Shown here: positions 11,534 to 23,129 of the stretch, piece after piece
Layout: the number at the start of each line of letters is the position of its first letter
Numbering within the stretch: position 1 is the first letter of the stretch
Source: Uloborus plumipes
Lineage: Eukaryota; Arthropoda; Arachnida; Araneae; Uloboridae
Reading direction: 5' to 3'
Assembly: GCA_038373865.1 (NCBI GenBank)
Contig: JAXGGA010004457.1
Coordinates: 24,228-88,227, forward strand
Length of the DNA stretch: 64,000 nt
The notes under the pieces: generated by a model
Seen by the model: only the letters and a program-made list of their open reading frames with translations
Told to the model about the DNA's origin: nothing
Databases searched by the model: none
Made by a program: the position numbers and the translations under genes

Positions 11534-11712
11534 GGCAGGAATTCAAGTGAAACACGGACGATCGCAACTCGCCAATGCAATCGCAAATTCCCAAATTTGG
11601 ATACGTTACAATCGCTACGAGATGCAATTCTAATGTAATTCAACTTCCAGTAGCGATTGCTATTTGCGATCGCCTTGAAGCAATTGCAATGGTGTTTCAC
11701 TTGGATTTGGCC
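11534..11712. mobile_element. MITE with GAATTCAAGTGAAACAC ends (copy 1)
   Basis: The left end GGAATTCAAGTGAAACAC and the right end GTGTTTCACTTGGATT are inverted repeats. The interior is made of GCAATCGC and GCGATTGC words. A copy in the opposite orientation lies at 17448-17634. The open frames predicted here on both strands are products of the palindromic structure. Confidence 0.75.
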
Positions 11713-11977
11713 TTTAAAAGCTATTACAGGTTTCAATTACAAGGCACATTCAATTAGAATCATGGCAGCTGTAAGGGTTGTGAAATAAAAAGCTTAACAT
11801 GCATGCGTGTTGAGCTTTTAGCGTTTTAGCAAGAGTAGGAACATTGGAATCTCTTAGTCAACAAGAAATTTCAACTGAGTTGAACTATTTAGAGATTTTA
11901 ATTTCTAGGTATTTGATAAATCAAGTGCAATTAAAATTAGGTTCCTTTAGTCAAGAACGTATTCTGAATTCATTTTA

Positions 11978-12536
11978 CAGTGAACTCTCACTTATACACC
12001 GCCTCATTTATGCGTCTTTTTCACGTATATGACGATTTTCAGTGGTCCCGGAACATTTCATAGTAAAATAATGATAGTATCATTCGTTTATATGTCGCTC
12101 TAAAAATAAATATTTCACTTATGCGCCGAATTTTTCGTAAAATGCAAGCAATTAAACTTATTTTCCTAAAAAATGAGCATGTTTCTTCACTTTCCTCTTT
12201 AATCTTTCGCTTTTATTGCTCACAGAAGGCATTTTTTCCACATGAACTAGAGTTCAGAGAGGGATAATTATCTATTGTGGATCGTTTGAAAGGGACCAGT
12301 TTATGACTTGGTATGCTACAATTTTTGTGTTATCCTTATCATTGTAGTTAGGTTACAGTAGTTGCCAAATCGTAGTAATATGGCCATTTTCTATAGAAGC
12401 ATTCTTATTCATGCTCTCATTAGAACTTATATAGCATTTAAGACTTTTAAATAGGCTTGTTCACTTATGCGTCTCTCTCACTTATAGGCCTTTTTCTGTT
12501 GGTCCCTTGGGCCGGCGCATAAGTGAGAGTTCACTG
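11978..12536. mobile_element. pogo-like MITE, CAGTGAACTCTCACTTA ends (copy 1)
   Basis: The ends CAGTGAACTCTCACTTATAC and ATAAGTGAGAGTTCACTG are inverted repeats of about 25 bp, in the style of pogo/Tigger ends. A second copy, flanked by TA on both sides, is at 37773-38329. The subterminal CACTTATGCG word is repeated. There is no transposase frame. Family placement is inferred from the ends alone. Confidence 0.8.
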
Positions 12537-13591
12537 TTTTTGCTTACTACACACTCTAAGGATACAATATGGCAAGTCTTCGCCACTATTACAACTAAGG
12601 AATCCAGTTTCTTATTGCTCAAAACAAATATTGAAAAATAACAAATTTTGTAATATAAACGGCCCCAGAGGTAACTGAAGATATTTAATTAGTTGAAAAA
12701 AATGTGCGCACGTAACTAATAGACTTTCTGCACTATTAGAAATTTGATACATGAAAAAAGTTTTTTTCGATGCAACTAACGTGCATCGTCCTGGTCACGA
12801 GTGACAACTAGTCCTCTTATGCAAATTTCGTCCTCATAAGTTCTTGTTTCTGCTAACAGAACTGTTGTTGTTTCCCCCTCATCATTATTTAATGTGATTC
12901 GTTTACAATGTGATCTAGAACATAAAGTAGTCAGTAACTTTTGATATTGTCTCTGTATTCCGCTTTGGTCCTTTTCTGTGCTAAATTTCAGTTTTTTCCC
13001 ACAAAAACTCCCCCTGGTGGACAGTTTGGTACTCCTTTTTTTCTAAGCATCATCAGTGCCTTTCATGTGTATAGCCGATAAACAAAATTGGATTTATTAA
13101 AATGGTCTCCGGTAAACAAAAAAGATTGAAAAACAAAAGAAAAAGAATAAGAAACAACTTTAACAGCCTAGAATAAATGCATAAACTATAAAATATCCAT
13201 TCGCCGAATAATAGCAATGTTAAACGCATTTCGATAATTTTCAACAAAATACAGTAATATTTTTCTACGAGTTTATATTCTCGACAGGAATCAAGCAGGG
13301 GACTGTTTTTTCAAACAGTCTTCTGCCACAAATTCAAAGCTGCAATGAAAAAAATCTGTTACTCTTGGAAATGTTTTTCGGCATGAAGTTTAAAGTATTC
13401 AGTGTGAATTTGACGAAATTGCCGAGAACGGTGTTGAAACTCCACTTTGTTTAGTTTCAGAGCCACATTGGTGCTGAAAGTAAGCATCGTGATCGTTGCG
13501 AAAACAGTCTTCTGGGAAGAGATTTTATTAATGTTAATTAGTTTAATTATTAAACATATTAGTTTTTATGTCCACTATTTGTGCCTAAATA

Positions 13592-13727
13592 TATAGGTAG
13601 TTTCGTAACTAATTATTTTCGAATTATTTTGCAGATATTACTCAACATTTGCATACATTTATAGGTAGTTTTGAAAGTAATTATGTTCCAATTATTTTTC
13701 AGATATTACGCTACAAACTGCAAATAC
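13592..13727 (+). repeat. 68-bp tandem duplication
   Basis: Two adjacent units begin TATAGGTAGTTT at 13592 and 13660. Both continue through AATTATT, CAGATATTAC and a GCAWATACA-like end, with about a quarter of positions different, so the duplication is not recent. Confidence 0.7.
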
Positions 13728-14950
13728 ACAGTCCCCTGGCACTATCCCGTGCCTTGTTATACAAATCAGGGGATTTGTCCCCTATCATGATTTATCAGAT
13801 AAACACAAACTTCAATTGGCCGTCTTTCGAATCAAAGTAATAGATTCATTTTCTGAGCAGTAGTAGTGAAATAATACGAACATTTCAAAAACACATGCCC
13901 GGACAGATTTTGTATGGAAAATGAAGAGTTGACAGATAAGCGCTATAATATTAAACTATATGCGCTATCCTTGATCCTACCACCATCTGTAATTGTAAAT
14001 GTGGGACAAATTACACTTACCCTATTCGCAGTGGGCTCTAAACAAGCCCCGAAATGTAATTCGATGCAAGTCAAGCTGATATCACTCTCACAATGGCGGC
14101 CACAATTTACGGGGCAACATATTCGATGACAAAATCTTCTCTCCTGTTTCGGCAATTATATTAACTATAACATGAGTAATGTTTAGTAATAACGGACGTA
14201 AAGGCATTCCTGTATAGATTGAATTCTATGCATCCTGTACAACCAGTAGTTGTTCACAGTTTTAAGATCCATATTGGTATTCGTGATTTTAACTGGATTT
14301 TGTTTTATTAATTTTGAAATCCGAAATGAATTACTGGTATATAATTGGAAATATTAACATTATAATATTTATTTCATAAAGTGGCTGCTGCATGTGATTG
14401 CGATAAAAAAAAATAGCAGAAGCCCAGCTGAGGTAAAAAATAGAGTTTTTCTAAGAAATGTCAAGACATAAAACTGGATTAAAGTATGATTTTCACAATA
14501 ATTAAAATCTAAAATAATCGTGCTTGTGAATGTGTTTTTTGCTACTATTTACCACCCACTCCCCTAAAAAAACACTTAAAATTGTATTAAAACTGTATGA
14601 TTAACTGATGAATTTTGTAAGGGACCTCTTAAAGGCTCCAGGGACCAAATCATAGCCAATATTTGAGAAAATTCCTGCGAAGCCGAACACTTCTGCACAA
14701 TTAGGCACTAAACTTAGAGCGTTGATGGGAGATCTACTGTTGTTAATGACAGCATATAAATAAGCCCAATGACACTAAGCGCAATTTATTTTTGAGCATG
14801 AAAAATTGCTCTTTATTTTTATTTTCGACCTCAGTTGCCATGTAGTCTTTTTTTTTCACATTGTACTCAAAGTCTGCTACAGGGTGCGTCCCAGTGCTCC
14901 ACATCCTTAAACGTCCACCAGTCCCTATTTCTTTGGATTGTGGCGCCCAT

Positions 14951-15030
14951 GTCTCACACACACACACAAACACACGTCTACACACACACGCACATACACG
15001 CTAACACAAGTCTACACGCTCACACACCTA
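14951..15030 (+). repeat. CA-rich microsatellite
   Basis: An imperfect CA repeat interrupted by AAACACACGTCTA-like words. Overlapping frames encoding His/Thr runs are simple-sequence artefacts. Confidence 0.85.
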
Positions 15031-15056
15031 CCTCGATTCGTCCTTGAGAGAAACAT

Positions 15057-15543
15057 AATGGGGGAGTTTCAGAAATTTCAAAAGTATTTTTTTCTGAAAG
15101 AGCATGCTTCAAAACATTGGAATTAACCATTTTTTCTATTTTTGACACAGTTAAATATTATTTATGATTTATTTTAACCGGTGCGCAGATGCTATTCCGA
15201 AAAAAAAAAAAACAAACATCTGAGCATGACGTCAGTGGTGCTCGTAAGCGCGAAATCTAATTGGTTGTAGTGAGATAACGAAGTTTGTGACGTCACCGAT
15301 TCCTGCGATTGGACAACTCAAGTCAAGCAAAATGGTGTTATTACTGGAAAGAGAGCTGTTAGGTGCACCACTGACGTCACAAAAACCACGCCCCGTTTTC
15401 AAGGTAGGGTATTTAAAAAAATTAATTTAAAAAAACTGTTATAAAAATTAAAGTATTTTCTGGGCCCATGTTATTTTTTATATCATTCTATCAATTTCAG
15501 TAACAAAAAGTAGTACTTTTGAATGAAGAAAACTCACCCATTG
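15057..15543 (+). mobile_element. Element with three TGACGTCA palindromes (copy 1)
   Basis: The inverted ends AATGGGGGAGTTTC and GAAAACTCACCCATT bound about 487 bp. The core holds three perfect TGACGTCA palindromes (15227-15234, 15288-15295, 15372-15379), two CCAAT-type words (ATTGG at 15260 and 15309) and CCACGCCCC (15386). TGACGTCA is the consensus cAMP-response element, and the combination looks like a mobile promoter or enhancer module. That function is inference only. Copy 2 lies at 16402-16882. Confidence 0.75.
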
Positions 15544-16401
15544 AAATTTAAGCAGTCGAAATTCAAATTAAGATTATTCTTTCTCAATAACAAATTGCTA
15601 TTTGTGCGATAAGACTTTTAATCAATTAAAAAACATTAAAAGTGTTACTTGCATTTTTATTTATTTATTTAATAAAAAAATCCTACGAAAAGCTGATCCG
15701 GCAAACAATCACCATGACAAATCATCCGAAAACAAAACCCATTTCGAGCACAGTCGCTCCACGGGAATGAAAAACGAGAGAAAGGTTAGAATCAACAAAT
15801 TCCCTGACAGTCAAATACCCTCCTGGAGCTTTGTTTTTACATGTAATCTCAATCTCTCCCTCCATTTGGGAAAAGTAGCGCCATTCATTTCGCTCCCTAT
15901 CTTGACAAGCGGGCTTTGAGAAACGCAGTCGGTTAAGTGATGTCCGAATCATAAATACTGAGCACGCACCTGTGTTTTCCTGTGACGTTTATCGTCGGGA
16001 AAAATGACGGGCAGGGTAATATTACGTTTCACAGATAAAACTTCACCCGAATGGGGTGTATCGTTGCGATGGCTTTTCCATTTTCTGAAGTGATGCATGA
16101 GCTGGTCGGAGCAAATAAAATCGTTGAGTAAATATTTCTCAGCCGGGCTCGTTATGTTAACGATTTTTATTAGTGGTGCGGTAAATCTTTATAGAAGCGA
16201 ATAAAGTTGCATTTTCATCTTGTTTTGTTTTACTTTTAGTACTTCAAGAGTTTCTCAATACTGCTTTCAATGTACATTCAAACCTGCTTTTGTGCGATTT
16301 TTTTGGCGATTATAATTTATTTCCGATTTTACTATTACTATATTTTTTTTCTATGTGATTTTTTTTTGCGGTAAACGAAGTTTTTACTCAAACTGGAGCA
16401 C

Positions 16402-16882
16402 AATGGGGGAATTTCCGAAACATTAAAAGTATTTTTTTCTGAAAGAGCATGCTTCAAAATATAGGAATTGACCATTTTTTTCATTTTTTTGACACAGTTA
16501 TATCTTTTTCATGAATTATTTTAATCGGTGCGCAGATGCTATTCCGAAAATAAAACACCTGCGCATGACGTCAGTGGTGCACGTAAGCGCGAAATCTAAT
16601 TGGTTGCAGTGAGATGACGAAGGTCGTGACGTCACCGATTCCTGCGATTGGACAACTCAAGTCAAGCAAAATGGTGTTATTATTAGAAAGAGTGCTGTTA
16701 GGTGCACCACTGACGTCACAAAAACCACGCCCCGTTTTCAAGGTAGGGTATTTAAAAAAGTTAATAAAAATAAACTGTTGTGAAAATTAAAGTATTTTCC
16801 GGGCTCATGTTATTTTTTTATATCATTCAATCAATTTCAGTAACAAAAAGTAGTACTTTTGACTGAAGGAAACTCCCTCATT
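16402..16882 (+). mobile_element. Element with three TGACGTCA palindromes (copy 2)
   Basis: This is the second copy of the element at 15057-15543. All three TGACGTCA palindromes are intact (16566-16573, 16627-16634, 16711-16718), whereas the AT-rich outer parts have drifted. The inverted ends are CAATGGGGGAATTTC and GAAACTCCCTCATTG. Both copies share flanking homology, so this pair may derive from segmental duplication and not from two insertions. Confidence 0.75.
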
Positions 16883-17447
16883 GATGAATACATATGATGA
16901 AGCTTATGCGAATAGCAGGGGAATGTGGGGCAGAGTAAAATAGAGGAACAAAGTAAACTGGTAAAATATCTTTAGTTTGCAGCTCCACCTGTCTAGCTTT
17001 TCTTTAACTAATTCGACTGACAAAACTTCACCCGAATGGGGTGTATCGCTGCGATGGCTTTTCCATTTTCTGAAGTGACACATGAGCTGGTCGGAGTAAA
17101 TAAAATCGTTGAGTAAAGATTTCTCAGCCGGGCTCGTTATGTTAATGCTTTTTATTAGTGGTTAGGTAATTCTTTATAGAAACAAATAACGTTGCATTTC
17201 GATCTTGTTTTGCTTCCATTTGAGCATTGCAAATATTTTTCCAGGGCCGTAATTAAGGGGTGGGTTTTTAGGGTTCAAACCCCTCCGAAATTTTGCAGAA
17301 CTGTTCCAAAAAATGCCTTTTGATGCCCCCTTTTTTTTGCTAAAAAATAATATTACTACTATTTTATTTTCAATTTTCTGATTTACTTTTGAATTTCGTT
17401 TAAAAAAGGAAATTATAATTATTGAATGATAGTTCAAATTAATTTAG

Positions 17448-17634
17448 GGCCGAATTCAAGTGAAACACCATTGCAATCGCTTCGAGGCGATCGCAATTGC
17501 AATCGCTACTGGAAGTCGAATTACGATAGAATAGCATCTCATAGCGATTGTAACGTTTCACTTGAATCCAAATTTGGGAATTTACGATTGCATTGGTGAG
17601 TTGCAATCGTCCGTGTTTCACTTGAATTCCGGCC
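17448..17634. mobile_element. MITE with GGCCGAATTCAAGTGAAACAC ends (copy 2)
   Basis: The inverted ends GGCCGAATTCAAGTG and CACTTGAATTCCGGCC are nearly perfect here, and TTAG flanks both sides, suggesting a short target duplication. The interior repeats GCAATCGC/GCGATTGC words as in the copy at 11534-11712, in reverse orientation. It is non-coding. Confidence 0.8.
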
Positions 17635-17914
17635 TTAGATTTATCTACAGTATTTATCTTTATTGTAGTTTTTATAAACATAATTCCATACACAACGATA
17701 CACCTTTTTAACTGGGGTGAAGATGCTTTGTACACATCAGAATTTTTTCTTTCATTGGAGAGATATGTTATAATTTCATTTTTCATGTTAATGCCCCTTA
17801 AGCATTTACTTTAACAAAAAGCAATAGAATATAGAATATGAAATCAAATGTTTTCTATCGTGTAGATTTTACGAGAAATGTGTTGGTAAAACCCTCCCCG
17901 AAATAATAGGCTGG

Positions 17915-18625
17915 TTACTGTCCTGTGTTTTTTCAATACTGCTTTCTATACTGCTGCTTAGTTGTTTTTCAAAACTTCTACTTTTCAAATGTGTATTTGG
18001 CGACATAGTATTTAGTAACTATACACAGCCTTGAAAACTTGCATGAAGTAATGATTGGTAAAAATTAGGTCACTTTTACCAACGCCTCTTAAATACTAAA
18101 TGCCTGCAACTTTCTGGGTTTTAGCACAGAGAAAAATTTCGTCCTTGGTTCACGATACACTGCCATCTACCGGAATTCTTCGAGAAAGAGAAATTAACGA
18201 TTGGTTCATTTCTAGATTTAAATTTAAAAATCAACCAATCAAAAAATTTAATTCGAACATTGCTTGGATCCATCGCCAATAGCTGCAAAATGCCCTTGGT
18301 TCACAAAGCACTGTCATCTACCGGAGTTCTTCGAGAAATTAACGATTGGTTCATTTCTGAATTTAAATTTTAAAATTAACCAATCAAAAAAATAACAACG
18401 GCATTATTGGATTGCCGCAAGGTGGCGCTTAAATAAACCAACGACTACCTTAGCAAAACAAATGTACTAGGCATTACCTGAACTCGTTTCAATAGGATTA
18501 ATTAGTTAATTGTTTTTTAATATTTCAATTTTTTAAATACGTACTTGGCGAAATTGCATTTAGTAATCATACAGTGCTTTCAAAATATGCATGAAGTAAA
18601 TATCGGTGAAAACTAGGTGACTCTT
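17915..18625 (+). repeat. Nested local duplications
   Basis: A CCTTGGTTCAC block with CATCTACCGG and an AATTAACGATTGGTTCATTTC stretch occurs twice, at about 18043+100 and 18294, with a 151-bp period. These are flanked by a second duplicated block (about 17915-18075 and 18487-18625) that shares GCATGAAGTAA and a GTA(T/C)TTGGCGA word. No gene is apparent. The open frame at 18100-18282 lies across the first unit. Confidence 0.6.
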
Positions 18626-18949
18626 ACCCGAACTAGTTTTAATAGAAATTCCGCTTTTAAGTAAAACGGAATATATTTTACCATCTTCACACATGTTCCT
18701 ATATTCTACACCCTTGTTCAAATCAATTGAAACAAAGAATTGTTTTTTTTAATTTTGAAATAAGTCCTAGTATTTTTCACTAATCATACTAAAATTAGTA
18801 AAAATATTCATGAGATGAATAAACACTTCTCATATTATCAATTTTCACCAATCAGAGGGTTCTAAGGGTAGATGAGCAGGAACTTTCGTAGATTAAAATT
18901 GCATCCATTATCACGTCAGTTGAGATTTCACTGTTATTGACGATAAATG

Positions 18950-19965
18950 TGACACCAAGAAATCGTACGAAGATTCCTATTCTTTCCAGACATGCACCAA
19001 AGACTTATAGAGAGATTTCGAAAATAGTTGACGTTAGTATTGCAAATGTGAGCCGTGTTGTAAAACAAAATAGAGAAGCATGATCCATATCGCTAAAGAA
19101 GAGAGGAAAATGTTCTCGAGAATTGAAAATAACACCAAGAGATGACTCTTTTGTACTAGAGTCCCTGTATAGAAGCGCATAGGGACTCTATTTTGTACTT
19201 ATGCAAAGTAAAAAGACTTTTGCAGCGCTTGATAGAGATTTAAAAAGCTATGGAATACATATGAGCTCATTTACTGTTTGGAAGCACCTTATTGTAGCCG
19301 GTCGGCCAGCCTATCGGCCTATGAAAAAACAGCTGCTGACCAAACCATTGAAGAAAAAACGCTACTTGTGGGTATCAAAATGAAAGAATTGAGCTGTTAA
19401 AATGAGAGGAAAGAACTTTTTTGTGACATAATTCATTTCATTGTAAAAGGTCAACGAACGGAGACCTCCAGGTAAAAGAATTCGGGACTGTATCATGAAC
19501 CGATTTGTTTACTCCCTCAAAAGAAGATGCTTGGGGGTCGTTTCGGTTAAAATGGGGTTGGTTTTTTACAGCCTGCTGATGGTATGATGCGTTCTGAGCA
19601 ATCTATTACAATTACGGGCAAAAAACGGTTACAAAAAATGCTTTACCAGTATTGCAGAAACGATGCGCAGATGGAATGGAAATTTTCCAGCCGGATTTAG
19701 TTCCCAAAATTACCAGGAAATTTATGTCTGAGAACCAAATAGAGACAATGGAGGACTTGGAACCTCTCTTGATATCAATTCAGTCAAGAATCTTTGATCT
19801 ATATGCAAGAATCGCCTATTGCATAAGGGCTATTCAACTACGGAGAAGCTAATCACTGCGTTAATTCATGTCTGGTACAAGGTCACAAATATTTCAAATG
19901 AGTGTAAAAAAATGGTGGATTCCATGTCAAATCGTGTTCAAATGTTAATAAAGAGTTGTTGAGAT
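18950..19965 (+). pseudogene. Tc1-like transposase pseudogene
   Basis: Conceptual translation in shifting frames gives, in order: a helix-turn-helix-like stretch (TYREISKIVDVSIANVSRVV, about 18990); a second DNA-binding stretch at 19201-19383 containing SSFTVWKHLIVAGRPAYRP and KKKRYLW; and a C-terminus near 19870-19955 containing HVWYKV and CKKMVDSMSNRVQML. These match the layout of Tc1-family transposases, which cut and paste at TA. Several stop codons and frameshifts are present, and the catalytic DDE region is not recognisable. A small hairpin, AGAGTCCCTGTATA with TAGGGACTCT (about 19158-19191), interrupts the frame. The inverted ends were not located. Confidence 0.85.
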
Positions 19966-19999
19966 CCTATTATGCTGTAAAATCTCTTGACTTTACATA

Positions 20000-20782
20000 A
20001 ATTCAGATAAAATCGCATTTCTATTTAGTTTTTTCAAGTTTTCGAGTATGCTTCAATTAATTTGCACAAGGATGTAACAGTTGGATTTTGTTAAATAAAA
20101 TGTGAGAGATTCAGTTTTTTAGTAAAGTAAAAAAACGCATAATTTGTATGAAATCATGTTCCTAAATAATTTGAAAACACAAATGGAAAACGCACACATT
20201 TAACGCAAATGGAAAAAAAACTGTAAGTGATATGATTTTACTGGTTCGTAACTTTTTTTTCTTCTAATCTTCAGCAGTTCATTATAATAAGTCTGAATAG
20301 AGTACCTCTCATTTACATATGAATAGCTTTAAAGTAGGCAACGTCAAAAACTGCCTTTGGTAAGTTAGTCGTATTAACACGACGGCATTGTTCCTAGCAA
20401 TTCAAATCCCCAACTTTTTCCGCTTACCATTTATTTCTTTGTTTATAGCCTTCATTACATATTTTCTCGGAATGGGAAAAATGTCATTAGAGTCTGAGAG
20501 GCAGATTGTGTGAAAATAATGCTTTGACGTTTTTAAAGCTTAGATGTAAAAAGTACGTTTTAAACTTTTTATTTACTTTTTTAACAAAAGCTCCTAAAAG
20601 AAAAGGGATAATGAACCACTTTAAATTAGTTAGTGTTAAGGAATAAAGCCATTAAAATAAATACTTCTTTTAAATATAGTCATTTAGGGTAACTATACTT
20701 TGAGACATTCCACTTAACTCCACAAAATTTTAGGTATGTTTGAGAGGAAAAAAATCCCACATCTGCACTTTCTCTGTAAGGC
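20000..20782. other. AT-rich interval without recognisable feature
   Basis: No ORF, inverted-repeat pair or RNA motif that I can name. Confidence 0.45.
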
Positions 20783-20840
20783 AGCGTTTCCCAACTTGTG
20801 GTACGCGTACCATTGGTGGTACGTGACCTGCTAGCTGGTG
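20783..20840 (+). mobile_element. Solitary hAT-type terminal sequence
   Basis: CAGCGTTTCCCAACTTGTGG at 20783, followed by GGTACGCGTACC and GTGGTACGTGACC words, has the form of hAT termini (CAGNGTTTCCCAAC). I could not find the matching inverted end or an 8-bp duplication, so this may be a truncated element. Confidence 0.5.
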
Positions 20841-20974
20841 GTACTCGAAAAACAATCAATAATGGCGAACATAGAAACTAAATAAATTAAAAACCTATCA
20901 TGGAAAATCTTTTCCTATTATTCGTAAAAAATATTTAATTATTAATATCATATTGTAAACAATTACGGTGTCGA

Positions 20975-21446
20975 CGCATTAATGCCTGACATTTTTTTTC
21001 CAAAGATATTTTGCATACTGGTTACAAACAGTGTTTAATGGACAGGAAAAATAATTAAAAAAAATATTACGTAAAAAGTAATTTTTTTATTAAGGAAAGA
21101 AAAATCGTCCCTTAAAAGTTATGATAGACCGCAGAGGGTACATACTTTTTTTACTACATTTTTTTTTCTAACTACGATATAATTTTTAAAAGGATATTTT
21201 ATAAGAAGAAATAAAATCAGCAATCAACATTAACTGGGATGCTGGGAATAACTTTGAAAACTTAGCTCTTTTTCTTGAGATTGTGAACGATGTGATTTTT
21301 GATAAAGATCATATTAAAACTGCTACAGAACACACTTTACAATGGTTATGTGCTGCAATTTGTTAATAACGAATTGAAACAATACCAAGGTACTAATTGA
21401 ACACTATTATTTGGTTTTAATGTTCATTTTGGGGGAATTCAGACCC
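20975..21446 (-). mobile_element. piggyBac-like MITE, CCATTAATGCC family (reverse, truncated)
   Basis: Starts GCATTAATGCCTGACATT and ends GGGGGAATTCAGACCC. Read in reverse it matches the copies at 27923-28433 and 30871-31390 over most of its length. The distal end (CCTTTTTAGG and the TTAA) is missing. Confidence 0.75.
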
Positions 21447-21779
21447 GACAATCAATACATTTTATCATTTAGAGTGCACTTTTAAATTTATCCGTTAGCC
21501 ATCAGTAAATTTCAAAAAAATATGTTCTTCGGAAGAAGCATAAGAATCGCATTTTATAAAATTGAAATTTTATAAAAATAGTTGATTATCATACAAGAAT
21601 AAATTTCTATAATTTTGTGTTTTTGTTAAAACCGTTTTTTCGTTATGAAACATGGCAAAATAGTAGATCAATGTAAAATTTTGAAAAGAAAAGCATAGTT
21701 GTAATATACGTATAAAAAAATATAATAAATAGTACAAAAAGTTGCCGATAGGTAGCGCTGCAGATTAACAAGACATTCT

Positions 21780-21925
21780 ACAGATGCTCTACATGTATGC
21801 CGTATTTTTCCGCAACTCTTTCCATTCGTAAAGCAGTGTGTTCTACAGCTGAACGCAATAAGTCCACACTAATTCCACGAACATGACCATTAATTGCGTC
21901 TTTAAGGTGTGCCAAAGTTGTGGGG
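21780..21925 (-). pseudogene. mariner/Tc-like transposase C-terminal remnant (left arm)
   Basis: The minus strand encodes a tail in which LAHLKDAINGHV, LLRSAVEHTALRMERV and HVEHL are followed by a stop. This resembles the C-terminus of IS630/mariner-type transposases annotated in arthropods, where an AI..I....LR..V....R pattern precedes the stop. The same segment appears on the plus strand of the right arm at 26330-26470. Confidence 0.7.
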
Positions 21926-21989
21926 TGTTATTTTTTTTTTTGAAAAGGTGACTTCAAGAGGGTACGAAACTTACTCTGGTACAAGAAGA

Positions 21990-22215
21990 AGGTATAAATA
22001 CCCCCCCCCTTGTTGACAACATTTGTAATTCCTGAACTTCAACAAAGTGGCCGTCTCCAGGACACGATATTTATGCAGGATGGTGCACCACCCCATATTC
22101 TACGTGGCATTCAACACATGTGATGGGCAACTTTGAATTTTGGTTATGGGGATTCTTCAAGGATCGGGTCTATTAGTCCAGTCAAATTAGGTCATGAACC
22201 GGACATTCAAAAAAT
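21990..22215 (+). pseudogene. mariner/Tc-like transposase catalytic-region remnant
   Basis: The plus-strand frame at about 22020-22120 reads IPELQQSGRLQDTIFMQDGA and PPHI, the signature around the second catalytic Asp of IS630/Tc1/mariner transposases (QDGAPPH). After a stop there is GYGDSSRIGS, a decayed form of the WLWG.LKD block. It points opposite to the C-terminal remnant next to it, so the arm has been rearranged. Confidence 0.75.
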
Positions 22216-22591
22216 ACAATTGCCACCTATGCCAAGTTGTTCAGTATGATAAGGAGATAATGTATAAAAAAGTCCCACGAATTTGAGCGTCGGGTTTGGG
22301 AGTTATGGGGGGGGGGCGAAGAAGGGGCTTAAAATGCTGATTATTGCTTTATTTCAGCTCTATTTCAATGACTTCCTTTGCATGAAAATGTATTTTTATA
22401 AAATTAAAGATGTTACAAATTTCTTATATTCCAAGAAAAAATTTTTGAGTTAGTCCGTTCTTCGTGGGGGGCGGGGGGGGGTGCCCCCCCCTTTTTTTGA
22501 GCTTTCCACTTTAAAAATGCAAAAGCATACGCGCAGATTATTTTAATGTTTTTTATATGCCATATTTGAATGCACCCCCCCATCCCCCCCA

Positions 22592-23129
22592 AATAATGGA
22601 AACTATTGACTAGATCGGAGCAAATCCCAGGATTTTGCAGCGTTTTTGATACATTTCAAAGTTTATTTCTATCAAATATTAATCCAGATAAAGTTGAAGG
22701 GAGTAAATTAAATGTTTTTGAAACATGATTTAGACCATCTGTTTGATATCTAAAGCTCACTGTCAACATTAGCGTCACTCTGTGTGCCTACCTGCCTCGC
22801 TGGTAAAAACTGAAAACATAGCTGAATTAAAGTAAAACAAACGACAGAAATCTTTTAGTTTAAAAACTGCCTCTTTTGCTAGATGAAGTCTTTTCTTCCT
22901 CTTTTCCTACATCATAAATGAATAATTAATTTGGAGGACAAATCTCGTAAGTATTTAACACATACACATATTAAAAATAAAAATTATTTTAACATAAAAA
23001 CTTAAATGGTTACACATTTTTTTTACCTTTTCACTATACTTTGAAAAATTGCTATGAGGTGACTTTTTCATTCAACACGTTATTTTTGCTCAGTCATCCA
23101 TCATCAAACCATATCCCAGATGACCATAG
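22592..23129. other. Interval inside the inverted structure, nothing recognised
   Basis: Moderately AT-rich sequence between the left arm and the broken transposon ORF, with no feature I can support. Confidence 0.4.

Larger units (their letters stand above)
12537..15056. other. Interval without gene; short tandem duplication and a CA microsatellite
   Basis: Nothing here resembles a gene. The two things I can name are the 68-bp tandem duplication at 13592-13727 and the CA-type simple repeat at about 14951-15030. Open frames of 60-80 codons in both strands are unremarkable. Confidence 0.5.
15057..17205 (+). repeat. Diverged tandem segmental duplication
   Basis: Two blocks recur in the same order and orientation. 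The first is the TGACGTCA element (15057-15543 and 16402-16882). The second is a block beginning AAAACTTCACCCGAATGGGG (16037-16215 and 17022-17205). The intervening sequence is about 494 bp in the first unit and 140 bp in the second, so one unit gained or lost about 350 bp. The second block, including GCCGGGCTCGTTATGTTAA, is well conserved although no frame runs through it. Confidence 0.75.

Noticed and set aside
14835..15126. His/Thr-rich open frames
   Set aside because: Translation of a CA microsatellite.
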